Source: Amycolatopsis sp. NBC_00345
Lineage (GTDB): Bacteria > Actinomycetota > Actinomycetes > Mycobacteriales > Pseudonocardiaceae
Assembly: GCF_036116635.1 (NCBI RefSeq)
Contig: NZ_CP107995.1
Location: forward strand, 10,292,001-10,356,000
Reading direction: 5' to 3'
Length of the DNA stretch: 64,000 nt
Position numbers and translations under genes: made by a program. Shown here in pieces: positions 7,132-15,741 of the stretch. Each line of letters starts with the position of its first letter. The stretch's first letter is position 1. Under the pieces are notes generated by a model, which saw only the letters and a list, made by a program, of their open reading frames with translations, did no database searches and was not told the origin of the DNA.

Positions 7132-9009
7132 CTACTGACGCAGGTAGCGCACCTGCCCGGGCTTCGCGGCGTCGAAGTCCGGGCGGCCGGCGAGGTGCTC
7201 CGGAACGCCGACCTCCCACCACGCCCCGGCTTCCGTCCAAGCTGAAGGCTGGGTCCGCACCACGACAACCGCGGGACGGCTCTCCGCGACGGCGGCGGCG
7301 CGGGCCTTCGCGTACGCGCCACGGACGTCGTCCAGCGACGTCGCGGTGAAGACCGCGCAGCCCAGCGACTCGGCGTGACGCGCGAAGTCCACGCGTGGCG
7401 GCGAAGCGTGCGAAGTGCGGCAGTCGGCGTAGAAGTTGTTGAACGGCTTCCCGCCCTGCCCCTGCTGAAGCCGCGCGATGACCGCGTAGCCGTCGTTGTC
7501 GCAGACGACCGCGACGAGCGGGTGACCCGCGAAGGCGGCCGAGAACAGGTCCGAGTTCAGCATCAGGTACGAGCCGTCGCCGAGGAGCGTGGTCACCAGG
7601 CCTTCGGTGTGCGCGATGGCCGCGCCCCACGCCCCGGACAGCTCGTAACCCATGCAGGAGAAGCCGTACTCGACGTCCATGCTCACTTCGCCGGAGCCGC
7701 GCCAGCCGCCGATCAGCTCACCAGGCAGGCCGCCCGACGCGGTCATCACGTAGTCGTGCGGTTCCGACAGGTCGTTCACCACTCCGACGACCTGCGCGTA
7801 CGACGGCACCGGAGCCGGGGCCGACCGCAGCGAGTCGATGTGGGCATCCCAGCGTGCGCGCTCCTCCGCGGCCCGCGCCGTCCACTGTGGATCGACGCGC
7901 CAGCTCTCCAGCTGCGCCCCGAGGTCGGCCAGCCCCGCGTCCGCGTCGCCCACCACGGCGAGCGCGCCGTGCTTGACGGCGTCGAACCGGGCCGCGTTCA
8001 AAGTGACCAGCCGGACGTCGGGGGAGAACACCGTCCACGACGCCGTGGTGAAGTCCTGCAGCCGCGTCCCGACCGCCAGCACCACGTCGGCCGCGCCGGC
8101 CAGCACGTTCGCCGACGTCGAGCCGGTGATGCCCAGCGGCCCGGCGTGCAGCTCGTGCGTGTGCGGCACCAGCGTCCGGCCCGCCGTGGTCTCCGTGACG
8201 GGAATCCCGTGCCGCTGCGCGAATTCCAGCGCGCGGCGCCCGGCGCCCGAATACCGGACGCCGCCGCCCAGCACCAGCAGCGGGCGGCGGGCCGAGCGCA
8301 ACGCGGCGGCCGCCTCGGTCAGCGACCGGCGGTCCGGGCGCGGGCGCGGCAGCCGGTGCGTGACCGGCTCGAACAGCGCCTCGGGGAAGTCGTAGGTCTC
8401 GGCCTGGACGTCCTGCGGCAGCGCCAGCGTGACCGGCCCGGCGTCCGCCGGATCGGTGAGCACCCGCGCGACCTGCGGCAACGTCGCCAGCAGCTGCTCG
8501 GGCCGGGTGATCCGGTCGAAGTAGCGGCTGACCGCGCGGAAGGCGTCGTTGACCGTCGCCGTGCCGTCGTGGAAGGGCTCCACCTGCTGCAGCACCGGAT
8601 CGGGCGCGCGGCTGACGAACGTGTCGCCCGGCAGCAGCAGCACCGGCAGCCGGTTCGCGTGCGCGACCCCCGCCGCGGTCACCATGTTCAGCGCGCCCGG
8701 CCCGATCGACGAGGTCACCACGCCGACCTGCCGCCGCTGCGTCGCCTTCGCGTAGCCGACGGCCGCGAGCGCCATGCCCTGCTCGGTGTGCCCACGCCAG
8801 ACCGGCAACGCCGGCATGCTCTTTCCCGTGGCGGGGTCAGTCCACACCGCGGCACGGTGCTCTTCGAGCGCGGTGCCGAGGCCGAGCACGTTGCCGTGCC
8901 CGAAGATCGCGAACACCCCGGGGAACAGCGGGACCTCGCGCCCGTCCAGGGTTTCCGAGCGCTGCGCGAGCAGCCAGCGCACCAGCGCCTGTGCCGTGGT
9001 CAGCTTCAT
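7132..9009 (-). CDS. iolD: 3D-(3,5/4)-trihydroxycyclohexane-1,2-dione acylhydrolase
   Basis: 625-residue thiamine-diphosphate enzyme that opens the ring of trihydroxycyclohexanedione to 5-deoxyglucuronate in myo-inositol catabolism. The N-terminal PYR domain starts KLTTAQALVRWLLAQRSE and carries FGHGNVLGLGTALEEH with the cofactor-activating Glu region. The C-terminal PP domain has LLGDGSYLMLNSDLFSAA, the GDG-N type diphosphate-binding motif. ATG 9009 overlaps the iolB stop by 4 bases (ATGA), which fixes the start and implies coupled translation. Last gene of the leftward iol operon. Confidence 0.95.
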   Translation of the reverse strand: MKLTTAQALVRWLLAQRSETLDGREVPLFPGVFAIFGHGNVLGLGTALEEHRAAVWTDPATGKSMPALPVWRGHTEQGMALAAVGYAKATQRRQVGVVTSSIGPGALNMVTAAGVAHANRLPVLLLPGDTFVSRAPDPVLQQVEPFHDGTATVNDAFRAVSRYFDRITRPEQLLATLPQVARVLTDPADAGPVTLALPQDVQAETYDFPEALFEPVTHRLPRPRPDRRSLTEAAAALRSARRPLLVLGGGVRYSGAGRRALEFAQRHGIPVTETTAGRTLVPHTHELHAGPLGITGSTSANVLAGAADVVLAVGTRLQDFTTASWTVFSPDVRLVTLNAARFDAVKHGALAVVGDADAGLADLGAQLESWRVDPQWTARAAEERARWDAHIDSLRSAPAPVPSYAQVVGVVNDLSEPHDYVMTASGGLPGELIGGWRGSGEVSMDVEYGFSCMGYELSGAWGAAIAHTEGLVTTLLGDGSYLMLNSDLFSAAFAGHPLVAVVCDNDGYAVIARLQQGQGGKPFNNFYADCRTSHASPPRVDFARHAESLGCAVFTATSLDDVRGAYAKARAAAVAESRPAVVVVRTQPSAWTEAGAWWEVGVPEHLAGRPDFDAAKPGQVRYLRQ

Positions 9010-9896
9010 AAGACGCGCCCCTCGTGACTGGTGGCCGGGCACCGCGGGTCCAGCTCCTGCGAAGCCCAGGTGTCGCGGACCCAGCCGTGCGCCGGGTCGT
9101 CGCAGAACGCCATGGACCGCTCCTCGGCCGGGCCGGCCAGCACGTTCAGGTAATACATCGGGTAACCCGGCGCCGAGACGCACGGGCCGTGGTAGCCGCG
9201 CGGGATCAGGAAGACGTCGCCGTCGCGCACCGCCACGTCCTCGTCCAGCTCACCATCCGCCGTGTACGTGCGGTGCAGGCCGAAGCCCTCGCGCGAAGGC
9301 GTGACGCCGTCACGCCCGGCGATGCGGAAGTAATAGACCTCTTCGTTGACGACCTCGCAGTCCGAGGCCTCGTCGTGTTTGTGCGGCGGGTACGAGGACC
9401 AGTTGCCGCCCGGGGTGATCAGCTCGCACGCGTTCAGCTTGTCCGCGTGGTCCCACACCCCCGGCACGCCGAAGTTGGTCACCTGGCGGGTCGCCTGGCC
9501 GGCGCCGCGCACCTCGACCGGCACCTCCTCGGCCGGGCCGTACTTCGGCTCCAGGCGGCGGGTGCACCGCGCCATCGGCAGCGCGACCTCGGCACCGGTG
9601 GTGGAAGTCAGCATGACCTCGGCGTCGCGGGGCACGTAGAGGAAGTCCGTGACGCGGGTGAACACCGAATCGCGGCCGTCCAGCTCGAACTCCTCGCCGT
9701 CGACGACGACCGAGAGCGAGCCGGACAGCGGGAGCACAAACGCCTCGAACTCACCGGTCTCCACCACCCGCGGGAGCCGGGTGCCGACCTTGAGCACCTG
9801 CAACCCGGTGTAGGCCCAGCCGGCCGATTCCGGGGTCAGCCGGACCGGGTCGGCGCCGTCGGACAGTGTCCCGAGTGGACGGTGCAGCTCGCTCAC
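9006..9896 (-). CDS. iolB: 5-deoxy-glucuronate isomerase
   Basis: 296-residue bicupin of normal IolB length that isomerises 5-deoxy-D-glucuronate to 2-deoxy-5-keto-D-gluconate. The C-terminal cupin holds the metal-binding signature SSYPPHKHDE followed by NEEVYYFRI and RGYHGPCVSAPGYPMYYLN; the N-terminal cupin is more degenerate. The GTG start at 9896 overlaps the stop of the aldolase gene by 4 bases, and its own stop overlaps the iolD start, so it is locked into the operon. Confidence 0.95.
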   Translation of the reverse strand: MSELHRPLGTLSDGADPVRLTPESAGWAYTGLQVLKVGTRLPRVVETGEFEAFVLPLSGSLSVVVDGEEFELDGRDSVFTRVTDFLYVPRDAEVMLTSTTGAEVALPMARCTRRLEPKYGPAEEVPVEVRGAGQATRQVTNFGVPGVWDHADKLNACELITPGGNWSSYPPHKHDEASDCEVVNEEVYYFRIAGRDGVTPSREGFGLHRTYTADGELDEDVAVRDGDVFLIPRGYHGPCVSAPGYPMYYLNVLAGPAEERSMAFCDDPAHGWVRDTWASQELDPRCPATSHEGRVL

Positions 9897-10789
9897 TTCG
9901 CGGCCTCCAAGGTCTTCGCGGCGGCTTCCACCGCGGCGCCGACGTCACCGTCGGGCGGGTACAGCAGGCTCCGGCCCACGACGAGCCCGCGCACCACCTC
10001 GTGGCGCAGCGTGCGGCCCCACGACACCAGGTCGGCGGCGGGGTCGCCGGTCGGCACGCCGCCCAGCACCACCACCGGCAGCGTCGTGGCGCCGAGCACG
10101 GCGGCGTCCTCGGTGGACGGCAGCTTCAGCCAGGTGTGCGCGGACGTGACACCGATGCCGGACGCCACGGTGACGGCCCGCGACAGCGAAGTCGCGTCCT
10201 TCTGCAGCACCAGCCGCCCGTCTTCGCGGGTGTAGGGCAGCGGCTCGACCATCGCCATCAGGCCGTACGCCGCCAGCTCGGTGACGGCGTCCGCGCAGGC
10301 CTGCAGGGTCGGCACGGTGCCCGCGTCGGAGTCGACCAGGCGCAGCAGCATCTTGCCGCCGTCGAGCCGGGCGTCGACGAGCGCGGTCGCGTGGTAGCCG
10401 GTGAACCGGTCGTCGATCTCCCAGTCGGCGCCCGCCAGGCCGCCGCGGTTCATCGAGCCGATCACGACCTTGTCGTGCAACGCGTCGAGCAGCAGCAGCT
10501 CTTCGACGACGTCGGGGGTGCCGAGCAGCCCGTCCACGGCCGGGTTCGCCAGCGCCACCAGCAGCCGCTCCAGCAGCGAGCGGCGGTCGGCCATCGCCAG
10601 CGGGTCGCCGCCGACGCCGAGCGCGCCTCGCGCCGGGTGGTCGGCTGCCACGAGGAACAGCGTTCCCTTGTCCGACAACAGGTTCTCGCGCCGTCGCCGT
10701 GAGGCGTACGCCCGGCGCACGGCACCGGGGTCGGTCGCTCGCGTGCGCAGCAGCCGGCTCCAGCGCTCGTCGGTCAGCAGGGCTGTCAC
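9893..10789 (-). CDS. Cgl0159-family (beta/alpha)8 aldolase-like protein, candidate IolJ substitute
   Basis: 298 residues, recognisable as the Cgl0159/DeoC-LacD-like TIM-barrel family found inside actinobacterial inositol clusters. Notable blocks: LFLVAADHPARGALGVGG, KVVIGSMNRGGLAGADWEIDDRFTGY, KMLLRLVDSD, MVEPLPY, ASGIGVTSAHTWLKLP and VVVLGGVPTGD. A lysine in TWLKLP is a candidate Schiff-base residue (inference). It sits directly between iolC, which makes 2-deoxy-5-ketogluconate-6-phosphate, and iolB, and no classical fructose-bisphosphate-type iolJ is present, so cleavage of that phosphate to DHAP and malonate semialdehyde is its likely task. GTG 10789 overlaps the iolC stop by 4 bases. Confidence 0.85.
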   Translation of the reverse strand: MTALLTDERWSRLLRTRATDPGAVRRAYASRRRRENLLSDKGTLFLVAADHPARGALGVGGDPLAMADRRSLLERLLVALANPAVDGLLGTPDVVEELLLLDALHDKVVIGSMNRGGLAGADWEIDDRFTGYHATALVDARLDGGKMLLRLVDSDAGTVPTLQACADAVTELAAYGLMAMVEPLPYTREDGRLVLQKDATSLSRAVTVASGIGVTSAHTWLKLPSTEDAAVLGATTLPVVVLGGVPTGDPAADLVSWGRTLRHEVVRGLVVGRSLLYPPDGDVGAAVEAAAKTLEAAK

Positions 10790-11775
10790 AGCATCTCCTC
10801 GATTTCGCCGGCGGTCGGCATGGCGTCGGCGCAGGCCAGCCGCGACGCGACGATGGCGCCCGCCGCGTTCGCGTACTCCGCGATGCGCACCGGGTCCCAG
10901 CCGGACAGCAGCCCGTGCACCAGCGCGCCGCCGAAGCCGTCGCCGGCCCCGAGCCCGCAGACCACCTCGACCCGCCGCGGCGGCACGGTCCAGCGGCCTT
11001 CGGGGGTGGCGACCAGCACGCCGTCGGCCCCCTTCTTGATCAGCGCGAGCCGCACGCCCTGCGCCAGCATCCGGTCGGCCGCCTCGTCGGGGTCGGCCGT
11101 GCCCACCGCGACCTCGGCCTCGGCGCGGTTGCCGACCGCGACCGTGGCGTGGCCGAGCATCCAGCCGATCTCTTCCCGCGCCGTGGCCGCGTCCGGCCAG
11201 AACATCGGCCGGTAGTCGAGGTCCACCACGGTGTGTTCGCGCCGCCCGCGGACCTCCAGCATTTTCCGCTGGGTGGCCCGCGCGGGCTCGGTCGAGACGC
11301 CGGTGCCGGTCACCCACAGCAGCGGCACCTCGCGCACGACGTCCCACGGCACGTCCGCCTCGGTCAGCGTGAGGTCGGGCGCGATGGGGGAGCGGTAGAA
11401 CAGCAGCGGCGGGTCGGCGGGCGGGTTCAGCTCGCAGAACACCACCGGTGTCTGCAGATCCGGCGAGGTGCCGACGTGATCGGGCGTGACGCCGAACCCC
11501 GTCAGCGCCTGCCGGACGTAGTCGCCGAAACCGTCCGGGCCGACTTTCGTCAGCACGCCGGTGCGGCGGCCGAGCCGTGCGGCGGCGACCGCGACGTTGG
11601 TCGCGGTCCCGCCGAGCGACTTGGCGAAGGTGGCCACCTCGGCCAGCGGCACGCCGCTCTGCTCGGGGTAGAGGTCCACCCCGACCCGGCCGACGGTCAG
11701 TGCTTCGATCGTCGTGTCTTTGGTCGTCGTCTCGTCGATCGTCGCCGCTTTGATCGTCGCCTCTTTAATTGTCAC
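10786..11775 (-). CDS. iolC: 5-dehydro-2-deoxygluconokinase (PfkB family)
   Basis: Phosphorylates 2-deoxy-5-keto-gluconate. PfkB features: GGTATNVAVAAARLGRRTGVLTKVGPDGFG near the N terminus and the C-terminal signature VVCGLGAGDGFGGALVHGLL containing the catalytic Asp. GTG 11775 is chosen because GGAGG lies 5 bases before it; a longer start at 11781 would overlap that ribosome site. The first 25 residues after the start are odd: five pentapeptide repeats TIKEA TIKAA TIDET TTKDT TIEAL, encoded by 15-bp tandem repeats, before the normal family start TVGRVGVDLYP. It follows the ABC ATPase gene by 25 bases. Confidence 0.92.
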   Translation of the reverse strand: MTIKEATIKAATIDETTTKDTTIEALTVGRVGVDLYPEQSGVPLAEVATFAKSLGGTATNVAVAAARLGRRTGVLTKVGPDGFGDYVRQALTGFGVTPDHVGTSPDLQTPVVFCELNPPADPPLLFYRSPIAPDLTLTEADVPWDVVREVPLLWVTGTGVSTEPARATQRKMLEVRGRREHTVVDLDYRPMFWPDAATAREEIGWMLGHATVAVGNRAEAEVAVGTADPDEAADRMLAQGVRLALIKKGADGVLVATPEGRWTVPPRRVEVVCGLGAGDGFGGALVHGLLSGWDPVRIAEYANAAGAIVASRLACADAMPTAGEIEEML

Positions 11776-11800
11776 AGCCACCTCCGCGTGGGTACGTGTG

Positions 11801-12586
11801 TCAAGGCGTCTCCACGGCCCGCAGCTCGTGTTCGAGTGCTTCCAGTTCCGCGCCGCCCGCCATCTGCCGGGTCAGCTCGCCGATGTCGATCTCGGACTTC
11901 TCGTACGTGCCGAGCGGCGCGCCCCGCTTCAGCAGCAGGAACCGGTCCGCGACCGGGTACGCGTGGTGCGGGTTGTGCGTGATCAGCACGACGCCGAGCC
12001 CGCGGTCACGGGCCTGTGCGACGTACTTGAGCACCACCCCGGCCTGCTTCACACCGAGCGCGGCGGTCGGCTCGTCGAGGATCAGCACCTTGGCGCCGAA
12101 GTGGACCGCCCGCGCGATGGCGACGCACTGACGCTCGCCGCCGGAGAGCGTGCCCACCGGCTGTTCGACGTCACGCAGGTCGATGCCCATGTCGGCCAGC
12201 GCCTTCTTGGTCGTCTCCCGGCCCTTCTTCCGGTCCAGCGCGCGGAACGGGCCGAAGCCGACCGTGGGCTCGGAGCCGAGGAAGAAGTTGCGCCACACGC
12301 TCATCAGCGGCACCACGGCGAGGTCCTGGTAGACCGTGGCGATGCCGCGGTCCAGCGCCTCGCGCGGCGAGGCGAACCGCACCGGGACGCCCTCGACCAG
12401 GAACTCGCCGCGGTCGTGGGTGTGCACCCCGGCCAGGATCTTGATCAGCGTGGACTTCCCGGCGCCGTTGTCGCCGAGCACGCAGGTGACCTCGCCCGCG
12501 TTGACCACTGTGGACACATCGTGCAGCGCCACGACGCTGCCGTACATCTTGCCGATGTCCTTGACTTCGATCAGCGGGGCGTTCAT
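11801..12586 (-). CDS. Sugar ABC transporter ATP-binding protein (inositol uptake)
   Basis: 261-residue single-domain ATPase of the ribose/inositol importer type. Walker A GDNGAGKST, Q-loop in TVYQDLAVVP, signature LSGGERQ, Walker B VLILDEPTAAL and switch His in VVLITHN are all intact. Unlike RbsA-type proteins it has only one ATPase domain, as in several actinobacterial inositol/ribose importers. ATG 12586 overlaps the permease stop by 4 bases. It probably works as a homodimer with the permease and lipoprotein encoded just upstream. Confidence 0.9.
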   Translation of the reverse strand: MNAPLIEVKDIGKMYGSVVALHDVSTVVNAGEVTCVLGDNGAGKSTLIKILAGVHTHDRGEFLVEGVPVRFASPREALDRGIATVYQDLAVVPLMSVWRNFFLGSEPTVGFGPFRALDRKKGRETTKKALADMGIDLRDVEQPVGTLSGGERQCVAIARAVHFGAKVLILDEPTAALGVKQAGVVLKYVAQARDRGLGVVLITHNPHHAYPVADRFLLLKRGAPLGTYEKSEIDIGELTRQMAGGAELEALEHELRAVETP

Positions 12587-13617
12587 CGCCGGACCCTTTC
12601 CGCGCGTCGCCGGAAGGCGTTGTTGACCAGGACCGCGGCCAGCAGCATGATGCCGAGGAACAGCATGAACCAGTCGCTGTCCCAGCCGGCGAACACGATG
12701 CCCTGGCGCGCCATGCCGAAGATCAGGGCGCCGATCGCCGCGCCGACGGCCGAGCCGAAGCCGCCGGTGAGCAGGCAGCCGCCGATCACCGCCGCGATGA
12801 TGTACTGGAACTCCAGCCCGATGCCCTGGTTCGCCTGCACGGTCGCGAACCGCAGGATGTTGATCGAGCCGACCAGCCACGCCGCGAGCGCCGTGCCCAT
12901 GAACAGCAGGATCTTCGTGCGCACCACCGGCACGCCGACCGCGCGGGAGCTGGGCGCGGAGCCGCCGACCGCGAAGATCCAGTTGCCGAAGCGGGTCCGC
13001 ACCAGCAGCCACGAGGCCACCGCGGCGACGCCGATCCACCACACGATGGAGATCTGGAACGGCGTGCCCCCGATGTTCACCGTGGAGGCGAACACGAACC
13101 CGGCCGAGGCGTAGCCGTCGGTCGAGCGCATGCCGGACACCTGCACGGTGCCGGTCACCAGCCGCGTGACGCCCAGGTTCAGGCCCTGCAGCGCGAGGAA
13201 CGTGCCGAGCGTGACGATGAAGCTCGGCAAGCCGGTTTTCATCACCAGCCAGCCGTTGAACGCGCCGACCGCCAGCGCGAACACCAGCGAGACCAGTAGC
13301 GCGAGCCAGACGTTCCAGCCCGCCGCGGTCGAGAGGATCGCGGTGACCAGCGAGGTCGACGCCGTCATCACGCCCGCGGACAGGTCGAACTCACCGCCGA
13401 CCATCAGCAGCGAGACGGCGACGGCCATGATGCCGAGCGTCGCCGCGTCGTCGAGCCAGGTCGCGGCGCCGCTGGCACTGAAGAACTTGTCCGTGACGAT
13501 GGTGAAGAACAGGAAGACGACAACGGCGCCGAGCAGCGCGCCGATCTCCGGCCGGACCACCAGCCGGTCCCGCAGCCGCGGCTTCACGAACCGCTCGTCG
13601 AGCGTGGTGGTGGTCAT
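12583..13617 (-). CDS. Sugar ABC transporter permease (inositol uptake)
   Basis: 344 residues with about ten hydrophobic segments of the BPD_transp_2 (RbsC/IatP) family. Diagnostic stretches are MVGGEFDLSAGVMTA, TGLPSFIVTLGTFLALQGLN and IIAAVIGGCLLTGGFGSAVGAAIGALIFGM. ATG 13617 overlaps the stop of the substrate-binding lipoprotein gene (ATGA) and the gene overlaps the ATPase downstream, giving the usual binding protein-permease-ATPase order. Substrate assigned from the flanking iol genes. Confidence 0.9.
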   Translation of the reverse strand: MTTTTLDERFVKPRLRDRLVVRPEIGALLGAVVVFLFFTIVTDKFFSASGAATWLDDAATLGIMAVAVSLLMVGGEFDLSAGVMTASTSLVTAILSTAAGWNVWLALLVSLVFALAVGAFNGWLVMKTGLPSFIVTLGTFLALQGLNLGVTRLVTGTVQVSGMRSTDGYASAGFVFASTVNIGGTPFQISIVWWIGVAAVASWLLVRTRFGNWIFAVGGSAPSSRAVGVPVVRTKILLFMGTALAAWLVGSINILRFATVQANQGIGLEFQYIIAAVIGGCLLTGGFGSAVGAAIGALIFGMARQGIVFAGWDSDWFMLFLGIMLLAAVLVNNAFRRRAERVRR

Positions 13618-14669
13618 CGGGTGCCCCTTTGCACGTACTGGCCGACCTTGTCCACTGTGGATTTGTCGACCAGGTCGGGTCCGGTGAGCACCGGCTTGCC
13701 GCCGCCGACGACGTTCGCGTTGTCCCGGTAGAGCTTGAGGAACATCACCGGCAGGTAGCCCTGCTCGTACTGCTGCTGGTCGACGGCGAAGAGCACGTCG
13801 CCGGCCTTGATCGCGGACACCACGTCGGAGTTCAGGTCGAACGTGCCGACCTGCGCCTTCGAGCCCGCGGTCTTGATCGCGCTCACCGCGCGGGCCGCGA
13901 CCTGCGAGTTCAGCGTGAGCACCGCGTCGATCGACGAGTCGGTCTGCACCGCGCCGCGGATGCGCGACTCGGCGTCGGTCGGGTTGGTGATGTCCACCTG
14001 CAGTGTCTGGACGGCGCCGCCGAACCCGGTCTTCGCGCCGTCGCAGCGCTGCGCCTGGCCGACGTTGCCGGCCTCGTGGATCACGCAGAGCAGCTTCTTC
14101 TTGCCGAGGTCCTTGAACTTCTTCCCGGCCTCCTCGCCGGCGATCGACTCGTTCTGGCCCACGTGGGTCAGCGCGCCGAACGCGGCGCTCTTGTCCTCGC
14201 CGGAGTTGATGGTGATCACCGGGATGCCCGCGTGCACCGCGGCCTCGATCGAGGGCTGCAGCGCCTCCGGGTTCGCCATCGACACCACCAGACCGCCGAT
14301 TCCCTGGGCGACGGCATTGTCGATCAGCTTGGCCTGGGCCCCCGGGTCGCCGTCGGAGTTGTACTCGACCTGGACGCCCAGGTCCTTGCCGGCCTGCTCG
14401 GCGCCGTTCTTCACCACGTTCCAGAACGCGTCGCCCGCCGTGCCGTGCGTGATCACCGCGACCTTGAGCGGGCCCTTGTCCACCGGCGCGGACGGCGGGG
14501 CGGTGGTCTTCACCTCGGCCGCCGGCCCGGTGCACGCCGACAGCAGCAGCAACCCGGCCACGGCCACCAGCCCGGCCCTGACCCGGCCGGTACTGACCCG
14601 GCCGATCCCGGCCCGGCCGGCCCTGATCCCGCGCGGCCGCAGCTTGCCGCGCTTCAAGCGATGGGACAT
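13614..14669 (-). CDS. Sugar ABC transporter substrate-binding lipoprotein (inositol uptake)
   Basis: 351 residues, periplasmic-binding-protein type 4 (RbsB/IbpA-like): PLKVAVITHGTAGDAFWNVVKNGAEQAGKDLG, SMANPEALQPSIEAAVHAGIPVITINSGED and DLNSDVVSAIKAGDVLFAVDQQQYEQGYLP. Lipobox LLSAC near residue 46 implies lipid anchoring outside the membrane. The positively charged region before the hydrophobic helix is unusually long (about 32 residues) and built from GGCCGGGTCAG-like repeats. ATG 14669 is supported by GAGGAG upstream. It follows iolE by 35 bases in the same operon. Confidence 0.9.
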   Translation of the reverse strand: MSHRLKRGKLRPRGIRAGRAGIGRVSTGRVRAGLVAVAGLLLLSACTGPAAEVKTTAPPSAPVDKGPLKVAVITHGTAGDAFWNVVKNGAEQAGKDLGVQVEYNSDGDPGAQAKLIDNAVAQGIGGLVVSMANPEALQPSIEAAVHAGIPVITINSGEDKSAAFGALTHVGQNESIAGEEAGKKFKDLGKKKLLCVIHEAGNVGQAQRCDGAKTGFGGAVQTLQVDITNPTDAESRIRGAVQTDSSIDAVLTLNSQVAARAVSAIKTAGSKAQVGTFDLNSDVVSAIKAGDVLFAVDQQQYEQGYLPVMFLKLYRDNANVVGGGKPVLTGPDLVDKSTVDKVGQYVQRGTR

Positions 14670-14704
14670 CGTCGTCTCTCCTCGCTTCTTCCTTCGATAT
14701 CGCC

Positions 14705-15592
14705 TCAGCCGAACCGGCTGACGATTGCGCCGAGGTGGGCGAGGCTGGCGGCCACGTCCCGTTTCGGCAGGTCCACCGGGCTGCGCTCGTCCAGCGCGGT
14801 GTCCTGCTCGAGGACGTACCAGCCGTCGTAGCCCGCTTCGTGCACGAAGCGAACCATGGCTTCGATGTCCACGTCACCCTTTCCGAGCGGGACGTACAGG
14901 CCTTGGCCCACGGCCTCGGCGTACGGCAGCTCCCCGGCGCGGACGGCCTCGGCCAGGTCGCCGCGCACGTCCTTCAAATGCAGGTGCCCGACGCGGTCGG
15001 GGTACTTCTTCGCCAGCTCCACCGGGTCGGTGCCGCCGATCAGCAGGTGGCCGGTGTCCAGACACAGTGGCAGGTCGGAGTCGGCGAGGAACCGCTCGAC
15101 CTCGGCTTGAGTCTCGGCGTGGGTGCCGACGTGCGGGTGCAGCACGGTCTTCAGCCCGTGCGCCGCCGCCACGTCGCGGATCTTCGCGGCGGTGCCGATC
15201 AAAGTGGACCATTCGGCCTCGCTGAGCGCGGGCCGTTCGTCGTAGCCCTCGAGCCCGGTCGCGGCCGCGAGCACCAGCACCTCGGCCCCGCACGCGGCGA
15301 ACAGCGCGGCGGAGTCCTCGGCCTCGGCGAGCGCGGCTTCGGGATTTTCGTGCAGCACCACGGCGAGGAAGCCGCCGATGAGACGGAGGCCGTGACCGCC
15401 CAGCAGTTCCTTCAGTGCCGCGGGGTCGCGCGGCAGGTACCCGGGCGGGCCCAGCTCGGTGGCGGTGAGGCCCAGCTCGGCCATCTCGCCCAGCACGGTC
15501 GGCGCGTCGAGCATCCGGCCCCAGCCGGGCACTTCGCACACCCCCCAGGAGATCGGCGCGGCGGCGACGCGGATGGTCGGCTTCGCTGTCAT
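14705..15592 (-). CDS. iolE: Inosose dehydratase (IolE-type sugar isomerase fold)
   Basis: 295-residue TIM-barrel protein of the xylose isomerase-like superfamily. The start AAAPISWGVCEVPGWGRMLDA is characteristic of actinobacterial IolE proteins; metal-ligand candidates lie in TVLHPHVGTHAE, LCLDTGHLLIGG, VGHLHLKDVRGD and YVLEQDTALD. It dehydrates 2-keto-myo-inositol to trihydroxycyclohexanedione, the substrate of IolD. The same fold includes IolH-type proteins, a less likely alternative. ATG 15592 has GGAGAGGG upstream. First gene of the leftward operon, starting 49 bases from the centre of the nearer operator half-site. Confidence 0.88.
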   Translation of the reverse strand: MTAKPTIRVAAAPISWGVCEVPGWGRMLDAPTVLGEMAELGLTATELGPPGYLPRDPAALKELLGGHGLRLIGGFLAVVLHENPEAALAEAEDSAALFAACGAEVLVLAAATGLEGYDERPALSEAEWSTLIGTAAKIRDVAAAHGLKTVLHPHVGTHAETQAEVERFLADSDLPLCLDTGHLLIGGTDPVELAKKYPDRVGHLHLKDVRGDLAEAVRAGELPYAEAVGQGLYVPLGKGDVDIEAMVRFVHEAGYDGWYVLEQDTALDERSPVDLPKRDVAASLAHLGAIVSRFG

Positions 15593-15640
15593 GGATCCCT
15601 CTCCGTCTGTCCACCCGTTGGCCACCGCGGCCGGCCGGCG

Positions 15641-15674
15641 TTGGAGCGCTCTATTGATTAGAGCGCTCTAATCA
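15641..15674. promoter_or_regulatory. iol operator: two LacI-type palindromes 17 bp apart
   Basis: TGATTAGAGCGCTCTAATCA (15655-15674) is a perfect 20-bp palindrome with the central CG step typical of LacI-family operators. A second copy, TTGGAGCGCTCTAT (15641-15654), matches 12 of 14 positions of its core; the centres are 17 bases apart. Both lie between iolE and the lacI-type gene, so one regulator can control both directions and itself. Inositol or an early intermediate is the expected inducer (inference). Confidence 0.85.
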
Positions 15675-15741
15675 TGTAACGTCCGACACAGCAAAGTCAA
15701 GGCCGGATCTCGGGTCCGGCCCAGTGCCGGGAGGCCCGCGA

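Noticed and set aside
14570..14650. GGCCGGGTCAG-like repeats taken as an integration or recombination site
   Set aside because: They encode the basic N-terminal region of the sugar-binding lipoprotein and fit codon-level low complexity.
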